This document shows positions 4,702-5,276 of a DNA stretch of 5,276 bases, piece after piece. The stretch comes from Thermoproteota archaeon (GTDB taxonomy: Archaea; Thermoproteota; Methanomethylicia; Culexarchaeales; Culexmicrobiaceae), in assembly GCA_003649145.1 (NCBI GenBank), contig QMQZ01000028.1, forward strand, positions 1 through 5,276. Direction: 5' to 3'. Below the pieces are notes generated by a model. The model ran no database searches and was not told where the DNA came from. It saw only the letters and a list, made by a program, of their open reading frames with translations. Positions within the stretch are counted from its first letter, which is position 1. Every line of letters starts with the position of its first letter. Position numbers and translations under genes: made by a program.

Positions 4702-5276
4702 GTGGCTTTGGTACTTGAGAGGTTAACTTGGAAAGAGGTTGATGAGCTTAATAGGGATGAGTGTGTAGTGGTTGTTCCAGTGGGTTCGTTTGAGCAGCAT
4801 GGGTATCACATGCCTCTTAATACTGATGCTTATATACCCTATAAGCTTGCTTTGCTTTCTTCTGAGAGGGCTAGTGGTTTTAAGCTGATTGTTGCTCCCC
4901 CAATCACTTATGGTTGCTCGGAGCATTACATGGGCTTTCCTGGAACCATATCCTTGAGGACTGAAACTTTAAAATTGCTAGTCAAAGACGTGTGTAGGAG
5001 TATTATCCGTCATGGATTTAGGAGGATCATTGTTTTGAATGGTCATGGAGGGAATTTCGCTCCGCTGCAGATTGCAATTAGAGAGCTTAAAGGAGAGGTT
5101 AATGCAGTTATTGCTCTAGTTAACTGGTGGGATCTAGTTGCAGACGTCATTAGGGGTGTTAGGGAGTCAAAGGTCATGCACCACGCTGATGAGGTTGAGA
5201 CTTCAGTTGCACTTGCTCTTGGCCAGAGAGTTATGATGGACAAGGCTGTGGACTTCGTTCCTGAGCCATTTTCAGA
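4702..5276 (+). CDS. Creatininase-family metal-dependent amidohydrolase (3' partial)
   Basis: 191 complete codons are visible, and the frame is still open at the window end. Numbering from the GTG, the family motifs are: VPVGSFEQHGYHMPLNTDAY, with likely metal ligands E31, H33 and D42; APPITYGCSEHYMGFPGTISL (65-85); the metal-binding LNGHGGN with H115; and HHADEVETS (160-168) with E164, matching the HAGExETS motif of the family. All expected site residues are present, so it should be an active Zn/Mn amidohydrolase. Known members open or cleave cyclic or formyl amides: creatininase itself, the ArfB formamide hydrolase of archaeal riboflavin/F420 biosynthesis, and the MftE peptidase. The sequence alone does not choose among them. 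The usual proline after EQHG is tyrosine (Y35). The protein has no signal peptide if it starts at the GTG. It probably has its own promoter and is not co-transcribed with the aminotransferase, because a minus-strand tRNA lies between them. Confidence 0.87.
   Translation, partial: MALVLERLTWKEVDELNRDECVVVVPVGSFEQHGYHMPLNTDAYIPYKLALLSSERASGFKLIVAPPITYGCSEHYMGFPGTISLRTETLKLLVKDVCRSIIRHGFRRIIVLNGHGGNFAPLQIAIRELKGEVNAVIALVNWWDLVADVIRGVRESKVMHHADEVETSVALALGQRVMMDKAVDFVPEPFS

Overview
The window looks archaeal, most likely from a thermophile of the TACK group. The evidence is a UPF0282-type metallo-beta-lactamase-fold protein (known as an archaeal family), an Sm-like (Lsm) protein, TATA-like promoter elements, GGTG-type ribosome binding sites, TTG/GTG starts and a very GC-rich tRNA in moderately AT-rich DNA. 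The lineage is an inference, because no marker here fixes it.

Layout from left to right. (1) Positions 1-1145, + strand: the C-terminal 380 residues of a surface-anchored beta-sandwich protein whose start lies outside the window. (2) 1146-1437: a 292-base convergent gap with a GC-richer core that could be a small RNA. (3) 1438-2867, - strand: a two-gene operon in which an Lsm-winged-helix fusion is followed, with a TTGA stop/start overlap, by a UPF0282 metallohydrolase. (4) 2868-3081: a divergent promoter region. (5) 3082-4263, + strand: a class V (alanine/serine-glyoxylate type) PLP aminotransferase. (6) 4370-4447, - strand: tRNA-Gly(CCC) with encoded CCA. (7) 4448-4701: a non-coding stretch with a small hairpin element and a promoter. 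(8) 4702 to the window end, + strand: a creatininase-family amidohydrolase, cut off at the 3' side.

The genes do not form one obvious pathway. The only clear co-transcribed pair is Lsm-wHTH plus UPF0282. The Lsm-wHTH protein combines an RNA-binding-type ring domain with a DNA-binding-type domain, and its Sm2 motif lacks the usual arginine. It is the best lead for something little described. The aminotransferase and the creatininase-family gene each appear to have their own promoter, with nearly identical ribosome-binding-site contexts. No CRISPR array, insertion sequence, integrase or other defence or mobile module was found.
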